This document shows, in pieces, positions 43,357 to 51,282 of a DNA stretch of 64,000 nt (positions are counted from its first letter, which is position 1; every line of letters begins with the position of its first letter). The notes under the pieces are model-generated. The model searched no databases and had not been told where the DNA came from. It worked only from the letters and a program-made list of their open reading frames with translations. Source of the DNA: Mycobacterium sp. ST-F2 (lineage in GTDB: Bacteria; Actinomycetota; Actinomycetes; Mycobacteriales; Mycobacteriaceae); the NCBI RefSeq assembly GCF_001905655.1, contig NZ_JMHT01000063.1:39893-103892 (forward strand), in the 5' to 3' direction. Position numbers and translations under genes: made by a program.

Positions 43357-43370
43357 TTACCGACGAGTAA
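43357..43370. promoter_or_regulatory. Possible TetR operator TTAC-N6-GTAA
   Basis: TTAC-CGACGA-GTAA lies 34 bases before the membrane operon start and 92 bases from the TetR start. The arms are only four bases, but TTAC/GTAA dyads are common for mycobacterial TetR proteins. Confidence 0.35.
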
Positions 43371-43403
43371 GGTTCAGGGTTCATCTACATAGTGGGGTGG
43401 AAC

Positions 43404-45227
43404 ATGGCAGCACAGCTCGCCGTACTGGCCGCGGCCGGAACCGAAGGCGGGGGCGCCGCCCTCGACCAGGTTCTCGGGATGTCCATCGCGACCGGCATCA
43501 TCACCGCCGGGCTGCTGTGGATCGGCTATCTGCATCGGCAACGCCGCATCACCTGGCTGAAGGACCTGGCCGACAAGGCCGGTCAGAAGATGAACCGGCC
43601 CAGCTGGGTCGCGCTGCCCTCGCTGCTGTTCATCTCGACCATCATCTGCGCGATGTTCGGCTTCATCTGGGACGTGAGCCTGCACATCGGCAAGGGCCGT
43701 GACGCGGGCCCACTGGCAAACCCGGCGCACTACTTCATCCTGGTCGGGCTGTTCCTGCTGTTCATCGCCGGCTCGCTGTCGATCATCCTGCCGTACGACA
43801 AACCCGGCCCGGCCGCCATCAAGATCACCAAAACCTGGTACGCGCCCGTGGGCGGCGTGCTGATGGCCGGCTGCGGTCTGTACGCACTCATCGGCTTCCC
43901 GCTCGACGACATCTGGCACCGCATCTTCGGTCAGGACGTCACCCTCTGGGGCCCAACACATTTGATGCTCATCGGTGGCGCCGGGCTGTCCCTGGTCGCC
44001 ACGTTGCTCCTCGAGCGCGAGGGCGATATCGCGATGGGCTCCGACGCCCCGGCCGCCCGCAACAAGGTGCTGCCGTACCTGGCCTTCGGCGGTCTGGTGA
44101 TCGGCCTGTCGGTGTTCCCGGTGGAATACGACTTCGGCGTCGAGCAGTTCCGGCTGGTGCTGCACCCCATGCTGATCGCCGCCGCCGCGGCCATGTCGCT
44201 GGTGGCCACGCGGCTCACGCTCGGACGGTTCTCCACCTTCGGCGCCATCGCCTTCTCCTGGTTCATCCGGGGCCTCGTCATCCTGGCGGTCGGGCCGATT
44301 CTCGGTTCGCCCTACAGCTGGTTCGCGCTCTACCTCGGCTCGGCCGTCTTCGTGGAACTGATCGGGCTGACGCCCCTGGCCAACCGCCCCATCCTGTTCG
44401 GTGCGGTCGCGGGTCTGGGCGTGGGCACCGTCGGCATGTGGCTGGAATCGTTCTGGGTCGACGCCATGTTCCGCACCCCATGGCCCAGCAGCATGTGGGG
44501 CGAGGCGCTGACGATGTCGACGCCCGTCGCCATCGGCATGGGCATGTGCGGCGCGCTGCTGGCCATCGTGCTGTCCGGTCAGCGCCTGCCGGCGCGGCCG
44601 ATCGGTATCGGCATCGTGGTCGCCACTGTCCTGGTGATCGGCGCCGCCGTCACCAATGGCCTGAATGTCACGGTCCCGGAGCACGCCCGCGCGCAGATCA
44701 CCCTCAGCGAAGCACCGAGCCCGGCCGGTGAGCGGCTGGTGAACGCCGACATCCAGATCACGCCGGCCAACCTGATCAGCGACAATCCCGAGTGGGTGAC
44801 GTTGATGGCGTGGCAGGGCAAGCTCGCCAACGACCGCGGCCTGGTGGTCGACCACCTCAAGCAGGTCGGACCCGGCCATTACCGCTCCACCCGCCCGATC
44901 CCGGTATGGGGTACCTGGAAGACGGTGCTGCGCGTGCAAGATGGACGCACCATGGCCGCCGTGCCGATCTTCCTGCCCGCCGATCCGGGCATCGGCGCCG
45001 AGGAGACGCCGGCGCTCTCGACCACGCGCGACTTCATGGAGGAGATCAAGGTCCTGCAGCGCGAACGCAACCTCGACGTGCCGTCGTGGCTGTACCCGGC
45101 AGCGTCGCTGGTCGTGCTGGCGTGCTCGCTGATCCTGATCGCACTGCTGAGTTGGGGTGCGGGACGGATCAATTCGCGCGAGCAGTTCAGCGCCACCGAG
45201 ACGAGGGAACCCGTCGGGCAGCCGTGA
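43404..45227 (+). CDS. Polytopic membrane protein with YtkA/FixH-like extracellular domain
   Basis: A 607-residue protein with about ten hydrophobic segments over residues 20-435. Motifs include TLWGPTHLMLIGG with a conserved-looking Pro-Thr-His, and PVEYDFGVEQFRLVLHPM. Residues ~435-555 form a soluble domain resembling YtkA/FixH-type folds (HYRSTRPIPVWGTWKTVLRVQDG), and a last membrane helix lies near residues 570-590. YtkA-type domains occur in copper and cytochrome assembly proteins, so a metal-related role is possible but not shown. It opens a four-gene operon joined by GTGA overlaps. GTG 43392, four codons earlier, is an alternative start. Confidence 0.78.
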   Translation: MAAQLAVLAAAGTEGGGAALDQVLGMSIATGIITAGLLWIGYLHRQRRITWLKDLADKAGQKMNRPSWVALPSLLFISTIICAMFGFIWDVSLHIGKGRDAGPLANPAHYFILVGLFLLFIAGSLSIILPYDKPGPAAIKITKTWYAPVGGVLMAGCGLYALIGFPLDDIWHRIFGQDVTLWGPTHLMLIGGAGLSLVATLLLEREGDIAMGSDAPAARNKVLPYLAFGGLVIGLSVFPVEYDFGVEQFRLVLHPMLIAAAAAMSLVATRLTLGRFSTFGAIAFSWFIRGLVILAVGPILGSPYSWFALYLGSAVFVELIGLTPLANRPILFGAVAGLGVGTVGMWLESFWVDAMFRTPWPSSMWGEALTMSTPVAIGMGMCGALLAIVLSGQRLPARPIGIGIVVATVLVIGAAVTNGLNVTVPEHARAQITLSEAPSPAGERLVNADIQITPANLISDNPEWVTLMAWQGKLANDRGLVVDHLKQVGPGHYRSTRPIPVWGTWKTVLRVQDGRTMAAVPIFLPADPGIGAEETPALSTTRDFMEEIKVLQRERNLDVPSWLYPAASLVVLACSLILIALLSWGAGRINSREQFSATETREPVGQP

Positions 45228-45391
45228 CCTATCTCGCCGATCACTCGCTATTGTTGGCACTGCCGGCGTTTGCCCCCGCGTTCGTCGTGGCCGGGGTGGT
45301 GGCCTGGGTCGCCATGAAAGACCGGCGCTCCCATGGAGACGAAACCGGCTCGCAGACAACAGATTCGACCGATGAGGATGGTTCCGCGTGA
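45224..45391 (+). CDS. Small single-pass membrane protein of the four-gene operon
   Basis: A 55-residue protein, VTYLADHSLLLALPAFAPAFVVAGVVAWVAMKDRR, with one membrane helix and a short acidic Thr/Ser-rich tail. Both ends overlap neighbours by GTGA, which is the best evidence that it is real. Its topology (out-in with a charged tail) suits an assembly subunit of the large membrane protein. No family is recognised. Confidence 0.75.
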   Translation: MTYLADHSLLLALPAFAPAFVVAGVVAWVAMKDRRSHGDETGSQTTDSTDEDGSA

Positions 45392-45798
45392 CCTTTGTGA
45401 AGACGCTCGCCGCGGTGGGCGCCGTGGCCCTGGCACTCGCCGGCTGCGGCAGCGACGACAAGTCAGCCGGCAGCTCCTCGAGCGGCACGTCAACGGCCAC
45501 AACGCAACTCAGCAACCCGCAGGCCCCACCGGCACGCGTCTACGTCGACCTGACCATCGCGGGCGGCACCGCAAAGCCGCTCAACCAGCAGGTGCAGGCC
45601 AAGCGGGGCCAGCCGATCATCATCCGCGTCAACAGCGATACCGAGGACCAGCTGCACGTGCACTCGAATCCCGAGCACACCTTCAACGTCAAGCCGGAGA
45701 AGGATCAGCAGTTCCAGTTCACCGTTGACGTGCCGGGCAAGGTGGACGTCGAACTGCACCATCTGGACAAGACGGTCGCCACCATCACGGTGCAGTGA
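45388..45798 (+). CDS. Lipoprotein with cupredoxin-like fold
   Basis: A 136-residue exported lipoprotein. The lipobox is LALAGC (Cys19), followed by a Ser/Thr-rich linker. The mature domain reads like an eight-strand cupredoxin, with RVYVDLTIAGGTAKPLNQQVQAKRGQPIIIRVNSD, LHVHSNPEHTFNV and FTVDVPGKVDVELHHLDKTVATITVQ. The HVH and HH pairs could ligate copper, although the usual Cys ligand is not visible. It overlaps the small membrane gene and the last operon gene by GTGA each. A copper or heme-related role is inferred only. Confidence 0.78.
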   Translation: MTFVKTLAAVGAVALALAGCGSDDKSAGSSSSGTSTATTQLSNPQAPPARVYVDLTIAGGTAKPLNQQVQAKRGQPIIIRVNSDTEDQLHVHSNPEHTFNVKPEKDQQFQFTVDVPGKVDVELHHLDKTVATITVQ

Positions 45799-47075
45799 CC
45801 TCTTCGGTCCTGGCACACGGGCTGGGCGGATCGACTGATCTGCCCATCCCCGTGACGTACGCCCTGATCGGCGCGGCATGGGCGCTGACCTTCACCTTCG
45901 CAGTGGTGGCACTGGCCTGGCGCAAGCCGCGGTTCGATCCGGAAACGCCGGGACGCCCGTTGCCGCGCTGGGTGACGGCAGCCGTCGACGCGCCCGCCAC
46001 GCGGTGGACGGCCGGGCTGCTGGCCCTGGCGTTCGCGGGGTGGGTCGCGGTGGCATCCGTCGTCAGGCCCACCGGGTCCGGCAACCCGCTGCCGGGTGCG
46101 TTCTACGTGCTGTTGTGGGTCGGAATCGTCGCGCTGTCAGTGCTTTTCGGCCCGGTGTGGCGGGTGCTGTCACCGGTGCGGACCATCGCCCGGCTGCTGC
46201 GGCTGGGCCGGGACGCGTATCCCACACGGCTCGGCTACTGGCCGGCGGCGGCCGGGCTGTTCGCGTTCGTCTGGCTCGAGCTGGCCAGCCCCGACCCGGG
46301 TTCGGTTGGCGCGGTGCGGATCTGGCTGTTGATCTACCTTGCGGTGACGCTGACCGGGGCGGTCGTGTGCGGCACCCGCTGGTGCTCGCACGCCGACCCG
46401 TTCGAGGTGTACAGCGTCGTCGCCTCCCGGTGCGCGCCGGTGCGCCGCAACGCCGATGGGCAGGTCGCCGTCGGCAACCCGTTCAATCACCTGCCCACAT
46501 TGCCGGTACGGCCCGCGACAGTGACGGTGCTCGCGGTATTGCTGGGCTCGACGGCGTTCGACAGCTTCTCGGCGACGCCGGCCTGGCGTGGTTTCGTCGA
46601 GGCGCATTCCAGCGGCACCTGGCAGGCCACAGGGCTGAAAACCGTTGGGCTGGCGGTGTTTGTCACGACGGTCGCACTGTCGTTCAGCCTCGCCGCCCGC
46701 GCCACCGGAGGCGTCGACCGGGCCCGGCGCCGGCAGCTGCCGGGACTGATGGCGCACTCCCTCATCCCGATCGTCATCGGCTACGTCTTCGCGCACTACC
46801 TGACCTATCTCGTCGAGAAGGGTCAGCAGACCGTCTTCCAGCTCCTGGGAATGCCCGATGGGCACGTGTATTACGTGCTGTCCATGCACCCTTCGGTGCT
46901 GGCCACGACCAAAGTGTTGTTCGTGGTGGCCGGGCATATCGCGGGCGTGGTCGCGGCGCATGACTGCGCGCTGCGCATCCTGCCCAAGCGGCATCAGCTC
47001 ACCGGTCAGCTGGCGATGATGCTGGTGATGGTCGGCTACACCTTTACGGGGCTGTACCTGCTCTTCGGCGGTTAA
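45795..47075 (+). CDS. Polytopic membrane protein, last gene of the four-gene operon
   Basis: A 426-residue protein with about ten to twelve hydrophobic segments. The N-terminus MTSSVLAHGLGGSTDLPIPVTYALIGAAWALTFTFAVVALAW and the segment VLLWVGIVALSVLFGPVWRVLSPVRTIARLL are typical of a conserved actinobacterial family often annotated in databases as fenitrothion hydrolase; I recall this label but it does not establish a hydrolase function. A CGTRWCSHADPFEVY loop contains two cysteines and a histidine. It is coupled to the lipoprotein gene by GTGA. Confidence 0.78.
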   Translation: MTSSVLAHGLGGSTDLPIPVTYALIGAAWALTFTFAVVALAWRKPRFDPETPGRPLPRWVTAAVDAPATRWTAGLLALAFAGWVAVASVVRPTGSGNPLPGAFYVLLWVGIVALSVLFGPVWRVLSPVRTIARLLRLGRDAYPTRLGYWPAAAGLFAFVWLELASPDPGSVGAVRIWLLIYLAVTLTGAVVCGTRWCSHADPFEVYSVVASRCAPVRRNADGQVAVGNPFNHLPTLPVRPATVTVLAVLLGSTAFDSFSATPAWRGFVEAHSSGTWQATGLKTVGLAVFVTTVALSFSLAARATGGVDRARRRQLPGLMAHSLIPIVIGYVFAHYLTYLVEKGQQTVFQLLGMPDGHVYYVLSMHPSVLATTKVLFVVAGHIAGVVAAHDCALRILPKRHQLTGQLAMMLVMVGYTFTGLYLLFGG

Positions 47076-47113
47076 CGCCCGAAACCTTGACATCGCCGGG
47101 GCGCGGCACAAAA

Positions 47114-47133
47114 CTGAGGACACACGTCCTCAG
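47114..47133. promoter_or_regulatory. 20-base palindrome before the carotenoid oxygenase gene
   Basis: Perfect arms CTGAGGAC and GTCCTCAG separated by ACAC, ending 11 bases before the ATG and just upstream of the ribosome binding site GGAGG. The symmetry and length fit a TetR-type operator. If the mRNA starts upstream, the same sequence would form a hairpin near the ribosome binding site. Confidence 0.55.
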
Positions 47134-47144
47134 ATGGAGGTTGA

Positions 47145-48596
47145 ATGACAGCCACAGCGCCCGCGGAACCGACGCTCAAGCAGCTGCACGGCCGCGCCTT
47201 CGCATCCCTCTACGACGAGATGGACTACCAGGTCTCCCGCATCGACGGCACCCTGCCACCTGAGCTGACCGGCACGCTGTTCCGCATCGGCCCCGGCAAG
47301 TTCGAGGTCGGCGACACCGTGCTCAAGACCATGTTCGACGCCGACGGCATGGTCTCCCGTTTCGTCCTCGACGGGCAGTCCGTGCGTTTCACCAACCGCT
47401 ACGTACGCACCAAGCAGTACCGCGGCGGCGATGTGATGAGCCAGCGCGGTATCACCACCAACGCCCCGACCCTGCGCGGCAATCTGCTGCCGCCGGCCAA
47501 CACCGGTAACACCAACATGGCCACCATCTGCGGCGAACTGCTCGCCCTGTGGGAGGGCGGCCCGCCCTACAAGATCGATCCGGACTCATTGGACACCTTG
47601 GGCTACAAGCGTTTTGACGGTGACCGGCTGGGCTACCTCGGCTCGTTCTCCGCCCATCCCAAGTGGGATCCGCACACCGGGGAGGTCTACAACTTCGGCC
47701 TCGACCTGCTGCCCACGCCCCGGCTGCGGTGTTTCAAGGTGGACCGCGCCGGGCGCAGCCACCAGATCAGCTCGCTGAAGTTGTGGGACATGGTGTGGAA
47801 CCATGACTTCGCGCTCACCGAGAACCACATGGTGTTCGTCCTGGATCCGTTGCGGCCCAACATCCCGACGCTGTTGCGCACCCGCTCGCTGGCGAAAGCC
47901 CTGGAATACCAGACCCGCAACGGGTCGACGCGGTTCGCCCTGGTACCGCGCGACGGGTCCAAGCCCCGCATCATCGAGCACGAGGCGCTGACGCACGTCC
48001 ACGTCACCAATGCCTTCGAAGACGGCTCCGACACCGTGGTGGAGTTCTTCCGGTTCGAGGACTCCGACATCTTCGGCAAGCTCGGCAAGGCGTGGCAGGA
48101 CCCGTCCGATCCCACCGACCCCCGCGCGCACCTCACCATCGATGAGTGGCCGCGCGGACACCTCTCGCGCTTCCGCATCAGCAAGTCCGGACGGATCACC
48201 GAGACCGTGCTATCAGCCACGGCGCCAATGGAATTCCCGCAATATGACTGGCGCCGCTCGACACTGGAGCACAACGTCACGTACGCCTGCAAGGCCACCG
48301 AGGACGTGGGCCACTACAACGCGGTGACGCGCATCGACCACCGCACCGGCGCGCAGACCACGTTCGATTTCGGCCTGGCCCAGACCGGCGAGCCGTTGTT
48401 CGTGCCCCGCTCGCGCACGGCCGCCGAGGACGATGGCTGGCTGCTGGTGCTCAATCACGATCTGCGGAGCCATCGTTCGCAATTGGTGATCTTCGACGCC
48501 CGCACCATCGAGGACGGGCCACTGGCCACCGCGCATCTGGAACACCACTTGCCCATCGGGTTCCACGGGACGTTCAGCCGGCGCATCGCGGGCTGA
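47145..48596 (+). CDS. Carotenoid cleavage oxygenase (RPE65/CCD family)
   Basis: A 483-residue non-haem iron dioxygenase. The four iron histidines are visible in order: FSAHPKWDPHTGE, WNHDFALTENH, EALTHVHVTNAF and, near the C-terminus, IGFHGTFSRR. GTLFRIGPGKFEVGD near the start is the conserved family entry. It cleaves a conjugated double bond of a carotenoid or stilbenoid; cleavage position cannot be told. Ribosome binding site GGAGG is well placed. The flavoprotein at 38056 is the only other likely carotenoid enzyme in the window. Confidence 0.92.
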   Translation: MTATAPAEPTLKQLHGRAFASLYDEMDYQVSRIDGTLPPELTGTLFRIGPGKFEVGDTVLKTMFDADGMVSRFVLDGQSVRFTNRYVRTKQYRGGDVMSQRGITTNAPTLRGNLLPPANTGNTNMATICGELLALWEGGPPYKIDPDSLDTLGYKRFDGDRLGYLGSFSAHPKWDPHTGEVYNFGLDLLPTPRLRCFKVDRAGRSHQISSLKLWDMVWNHDFALTENHMVFVLDPLRPNIPTLLRTRSLAKALEYQTRNGSTRFALVPRDGSKPRIIEHEALTHVHVTNAFEDGSDTVVEFFRFEDSDIFGKLGKAWQDPSDPTDPRAHLTIDEWPRGHLSRFRISKSGRITETVLSATAPMEFPQYDWRRSTLEHNVTYACKATEDVGHYNAVTRIDHRTGAQTTFDFGLAQTGEPLFVPRSRTAAEDDGWLLVLNHDLRSHRSQLVIFDARTIEDGPLATAHLEHHLPIGFHGTFSRRIAG

Positions 48597-48655
48597 ACCC
48601 GGTTCCCGGCAGCCGCGCGCCACACTGCACCCCGATCGGTGACAGCGGCAGTGAA

Positions 48656-50062
48656 TCAGACTGCGGGACTGTCACTTTCGCCGTCATCGTCGCCTCCGCT
48701 CTCGGGTGGGTAGAGCGTGGGGTGCCAGTATTGGTTGGTGCGTGGTTGGCCGGTGTCGAGCAGTGGTGGTGGGGTCCAGTGGGGGCGGCCGTTTTTCATG
48801 GTGGTGCTCCAGCTGGTGGTGTCTTCCAGGCGGTTGTCGCAGCCACAGGCCAGGGCCATGGCGGTGATGTCGGTCTGTCCGCCGCGGCTCCATCCGGGGA
48901 TGTGGTGGGCCTGGCAGCCCGCGGCCGGGACGGTGCACTCGGGGCGGGTGCAGCCGTGGTCGCGGGTGAACAGGGCCAGGCGTTGGCCGGTGGTGGCGGT
49001 GCGCCGCGCCCGACCCAGGTACAGCGGCACATCACCATGGTTGTCGAACACCGTGAGGTAGCAGGATGCGCCGGTGCGGGCGGCCAGGTTCAGCAGGTCC
49101 TTGACGGGGAGCTGGCTGCCGGTGTGGGTCACGGCGACCCCGGCCCGCTGCTCGAGCTGCTCGAGGGTGCAGGTCGCCACGATGGTCACCGGGAAACCGT
49201 TGTGTTCCCCCAGATCGGTGGATAGCAGCAGCAGGCCGATGGTTTCCCAGGCATCATGCTGACGCTGCGCCAGGGTGCGGTGATCATTGTCGATCTGCTC
49301 CTGGGTCGGTGTGCCCGTGGTGCACGGCACCGGGTCGGCGGGGTTGCACATGCCCGGCGCGGCGTATTTGGCCATCAACGCTTCGTAGACGGCGCGGGCG
49401 GTCGGGGTCAGCACCCCACGCAACTGCGACGTGCCATCAGCAGCCTGCTTGGACACCACCAGCGCCCGGTCCCGGTGGGGTTCCGGGTCCCGGTCATCAG
49501 GTTCGGGACCATCCTGATCCAACTCGTAGAGCTTGCGCCGGACCACCGACCGCAGCGATTCAGGCGTGAGATTGCGGGCGGCGGCCACCAGCGCCTGTTC
49601 GCACTCGTCGAGGCTGGCCAGGTCGGCCCAGGTGGGCAGTTTGGCGAAGAACGATTCGATGACATCAACATGATCACCATTGATCGCGCCCTCGGCGACC
49701 GCGGCCGCGACATGCGGCCGCAGCGGCGGCAACGGTTCCCCGGTCAACGACCGCCGCGGCCCCAGCAGTTCGGCGTGCCGCACCCGGCGGCGGGCCTCCT
49801 CGCTGCTGAGCCGGTCCCGGAACCGCAGCGCGTCGGCCCAGTTTTTCGCCCCGATCGCCGTGGCGGTGGTCTGGGCTTGGGTGGCGGCGACGATCGCGTG
49901 GTCCACGGCTTCGGCGGCGCAGCGCAGCTGTTCGCGACGGGACTGCAACGCCAACAACTCAGGCACCGACAATCGGCTGTAGTCCAGGGACGCCACCTGC
50001 GCCAGCGCCGTGTCGAGGCCGACGTAGACCTCGTCGACGGTGAGCGTGCTGGCGATGTCCAT
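48656..50062 (-). CDS. DUF222 HNH endonuclease (13E12 repeat family)
   Basis: A 468-residue protein of the mycobacterial 13E12 family. DUF222 covers about the first 300 residues (VDEVYVGLDTALAQVASLDYSRLSV, ...). The HNH nuclease motif near residues 380-425 reads GCTRPECTVPAAGCQAHHIPGWSRGGQTD, with the paired His and the ACGCDNR zinc ligands. These genes are scattered and mobile-like in mycobacteria, and their function is unsettled. A TAGTGT -10 element six bases upstream of the ATG suggests a leaderless mRNA. A tandem 19-base duplication lies between it and the next gene. Confidence 0.88.
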   Translation of the reverse strand: MDIASTLTVDEVYVGLDTALAQVASLDYSRLSVPELLALQSRREQLRCAAEAVDHAIVAATQAQTTATAIGAKNWADALRFRDRLSSEEARRRVRHAELLGPRRSLTGEPLPPLRPHVAAAVAEGAINGDHVDVIESFFAKLPTWADLASLDECEQALVAAARNLTPESLRSVVRRKLYELDQDGPEPDDRDPEPHRDRALVVSKQAADGTSQLRGVLTPTARAVYEALMAKYAAPGMCNPADPVPCTTGTPTQEQIDNDHRTLAQRQHDAWETIGLLLLSTDLGEHNGFPVTIVATCTLEQLEQRAGVAVTHTGSQLPVKDLLNLAARTGASCYLTVFDNHGDVPLYLGRARRTATTGQRLALFTRDHGCTRPECTVPAAGCQAHHIPGWSRGGQTDITAMALACGCDNRLEDTTSWSTTMKNGRPHWTPPPLLDTGQPRTNQYWHPTLYPPESGGDDDGESDSPAV

Positions 50063-50121
50063 ATTCGAACACTAGTACGAACCACCGACAAAACTGGTCG
50101 CCGGTGTGCCGAAGTGACCAG

Positions 50122-50159
50122 GGTTTTTGGGCGAGCAGCAGGTTTTTGAGCGAGCAGCA
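50122..50159 (+). repeat. Tandem 19-base duplication
   Basis: GGTTTTTGGGCGAGCAGCA (50122-50140) is repeated at 50141-50159 with one mismatch (GGGCG versus GAGCG). It lies between the DUF222-HNH gene and the stop of the exonuclease gene, two bases from that stop. It could be a footprint of insertion or slippage. Confidence 0.6.
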
Positions 50160-50160
50160 G

Positions 50161-51159
50161 TTAGAACAACATGAACTGATCGCCGGCCGGGGTCCGGTCG
50201 ACGAATTCCTCGACATCCGAGCCGCCGACGACGTGCCCCAGCAGCGTCATGAAGTCCTCGTCGGACACCAGCGGCACGCCGAGTTCGCGGGCCTGGTAGC
50301 CCTTTCCCTGAGCCGGCGCAGGGTCGTTGCAGATGACCAGCGAGGTGTGCGCGTCCACACTGTCGGAGTACGACAGCCCCGCGTGCACGATGCGCTCGAT
50401 CATCTCCTCGTGGGTGCGCAGCATCTCCCCCGACAGCGCCACCCGCATGCCCTGCACCAACGGCTGGCCGGTGACGAACCGGCCAGGGTTGGCGTAGGCG
50501 CACGGCAGCCGGGCCGCCAGGACCTTCAGTGGCCGCAGTTCGTCGTGCGTGACGGCGCCACTGGGCCAGCGCTTGCGGCCCACGTTGCGGATCGGCAGCC
50601 AGCGCCGGTGGTCGCGCGCCGCCGCCAGTGCCGGTTTGAGGATCTGGGCCAGCACCATGGCATCGTCCAGGGCGTCGTGCGGACGAATCTGCGTCGCGCC
50701 GTAGTGCGTCGCCAGGGTCTCCAGGCGCAGGTTCTCGGTGCCCAGGTTGAGCCGACGTGTCAGCTCGACGGTGCACATGACGCTGTCGACGGGCAGCACG
50801 GCGCCGACGCGCTCGCATTCGGCGGCCAGGAAGGCGTAGTCGAACCCGGCATTGTGGGCCACCAGGGTGCGGCCCGAGAGCACTGCGGCGAGGTCGCCGA
50901 CCACGTCACCGAAGGTCGGCTGGCCCGCAAGCATCTCGGGAGTCAGCCCGTGCACATGGGTGGGGCCGGGGTCGACACCCGGATTGAGCAGGCTGCTGAA
51001 TGAGTGCTCGACGTTGCCGTCGTCACCGAGGGCCAGCGCCGCGACGCTGATCACCCGGGCGTGGCCGGGGTCGAAGCCCGATGTCTCGACGTCGACGACA
51101 GCCCAACCCGCCCCCGGCTCGGTGGCCGGTCGGCCCCAGCCGAGGTTGGTTTCGTCCAC
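50161..51159 (-). CDS. dnaQ: DnaQ-like DEDDh 3'-5' exonuclease with C-terminal BRCT domain (Rv3711c-like)
   Basis: A 332-residue protein with the DEDDh exonuclease motifs in order: VVDVETSGFD (Asp23, Glu25), LVAHNAGFDYAF, and HDALDDAMVLA (His and final Asp). A helix-rich linker and a BRCT-like domain (GMRVALSGEMLRTHEEMIERIVHAG and TSLVICNDPAPAQGKGYQAREL) make up the C-terminus. It is named dnaQ in M. tuberculosis, although proofreading there is mainly by DnaE1, so this may be a repair or oligonucleotide exonuclease. GTG 51159 is used; much longer upstream frames are spurious. Confidence 0.88.
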   Translation of the reverse strand: MDETNLGWGRPATEPGAGWAVVDVETSGFDPGHARVISVAALALGDDGNVEHSFSSLLNPGVDPGPTHVHGLTPEMLAGQPTFGDVVGDLAAVLSGRTLVAHNAGFDYAFLAAECERVGAVLPVDSVMCTVELTRRLNLGTENLRLETLATHYGATQIRPHDALDDAMVLAQILKPALAAARDHRRWLPIRNVGRKRWPSGAVTHDELRPLKVLAARLPCAYANPGRFVTGQPLVQGMRVALSGEMLRTHEEMIERIVHAGLSYSDSVDAHTSLVICNDPAPAQGKGYQARELGVPLVSDEDFMTLLGHVVGGSDVEEFVDRTPAGDQFMLF

Positions 51160-51269
51160 GTGGCAAGGATGGCACGGCCCCCCGACAAGTCGAGCCAGTT
51201 TCGGTGGGCCCTCGCAGCGTGTCGCCGCGCGAATCAGGCGTTGGTCCCCCTCGGCGATGTGGTCGCGGC

Positions 51270-51275
51270 TATCGT
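51270..51275 (+). promoter_or_regulatory. -10 element of the reductase gene
   Basis: TATCGT, seven bases before the ATG at 51283, the leaderless spacing. Confidence 0.55.
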
Positions 51276-51282
51276 CACGGGC

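Noticed and set aside
43404..47075. Naming the four-gene operon as a copper-resistance or fenitrothion-degrading system
   Set aside because: The first rests on loose fold resemblance, the second on a database label I only recall; neither is supported by catalytic residues that I can see.
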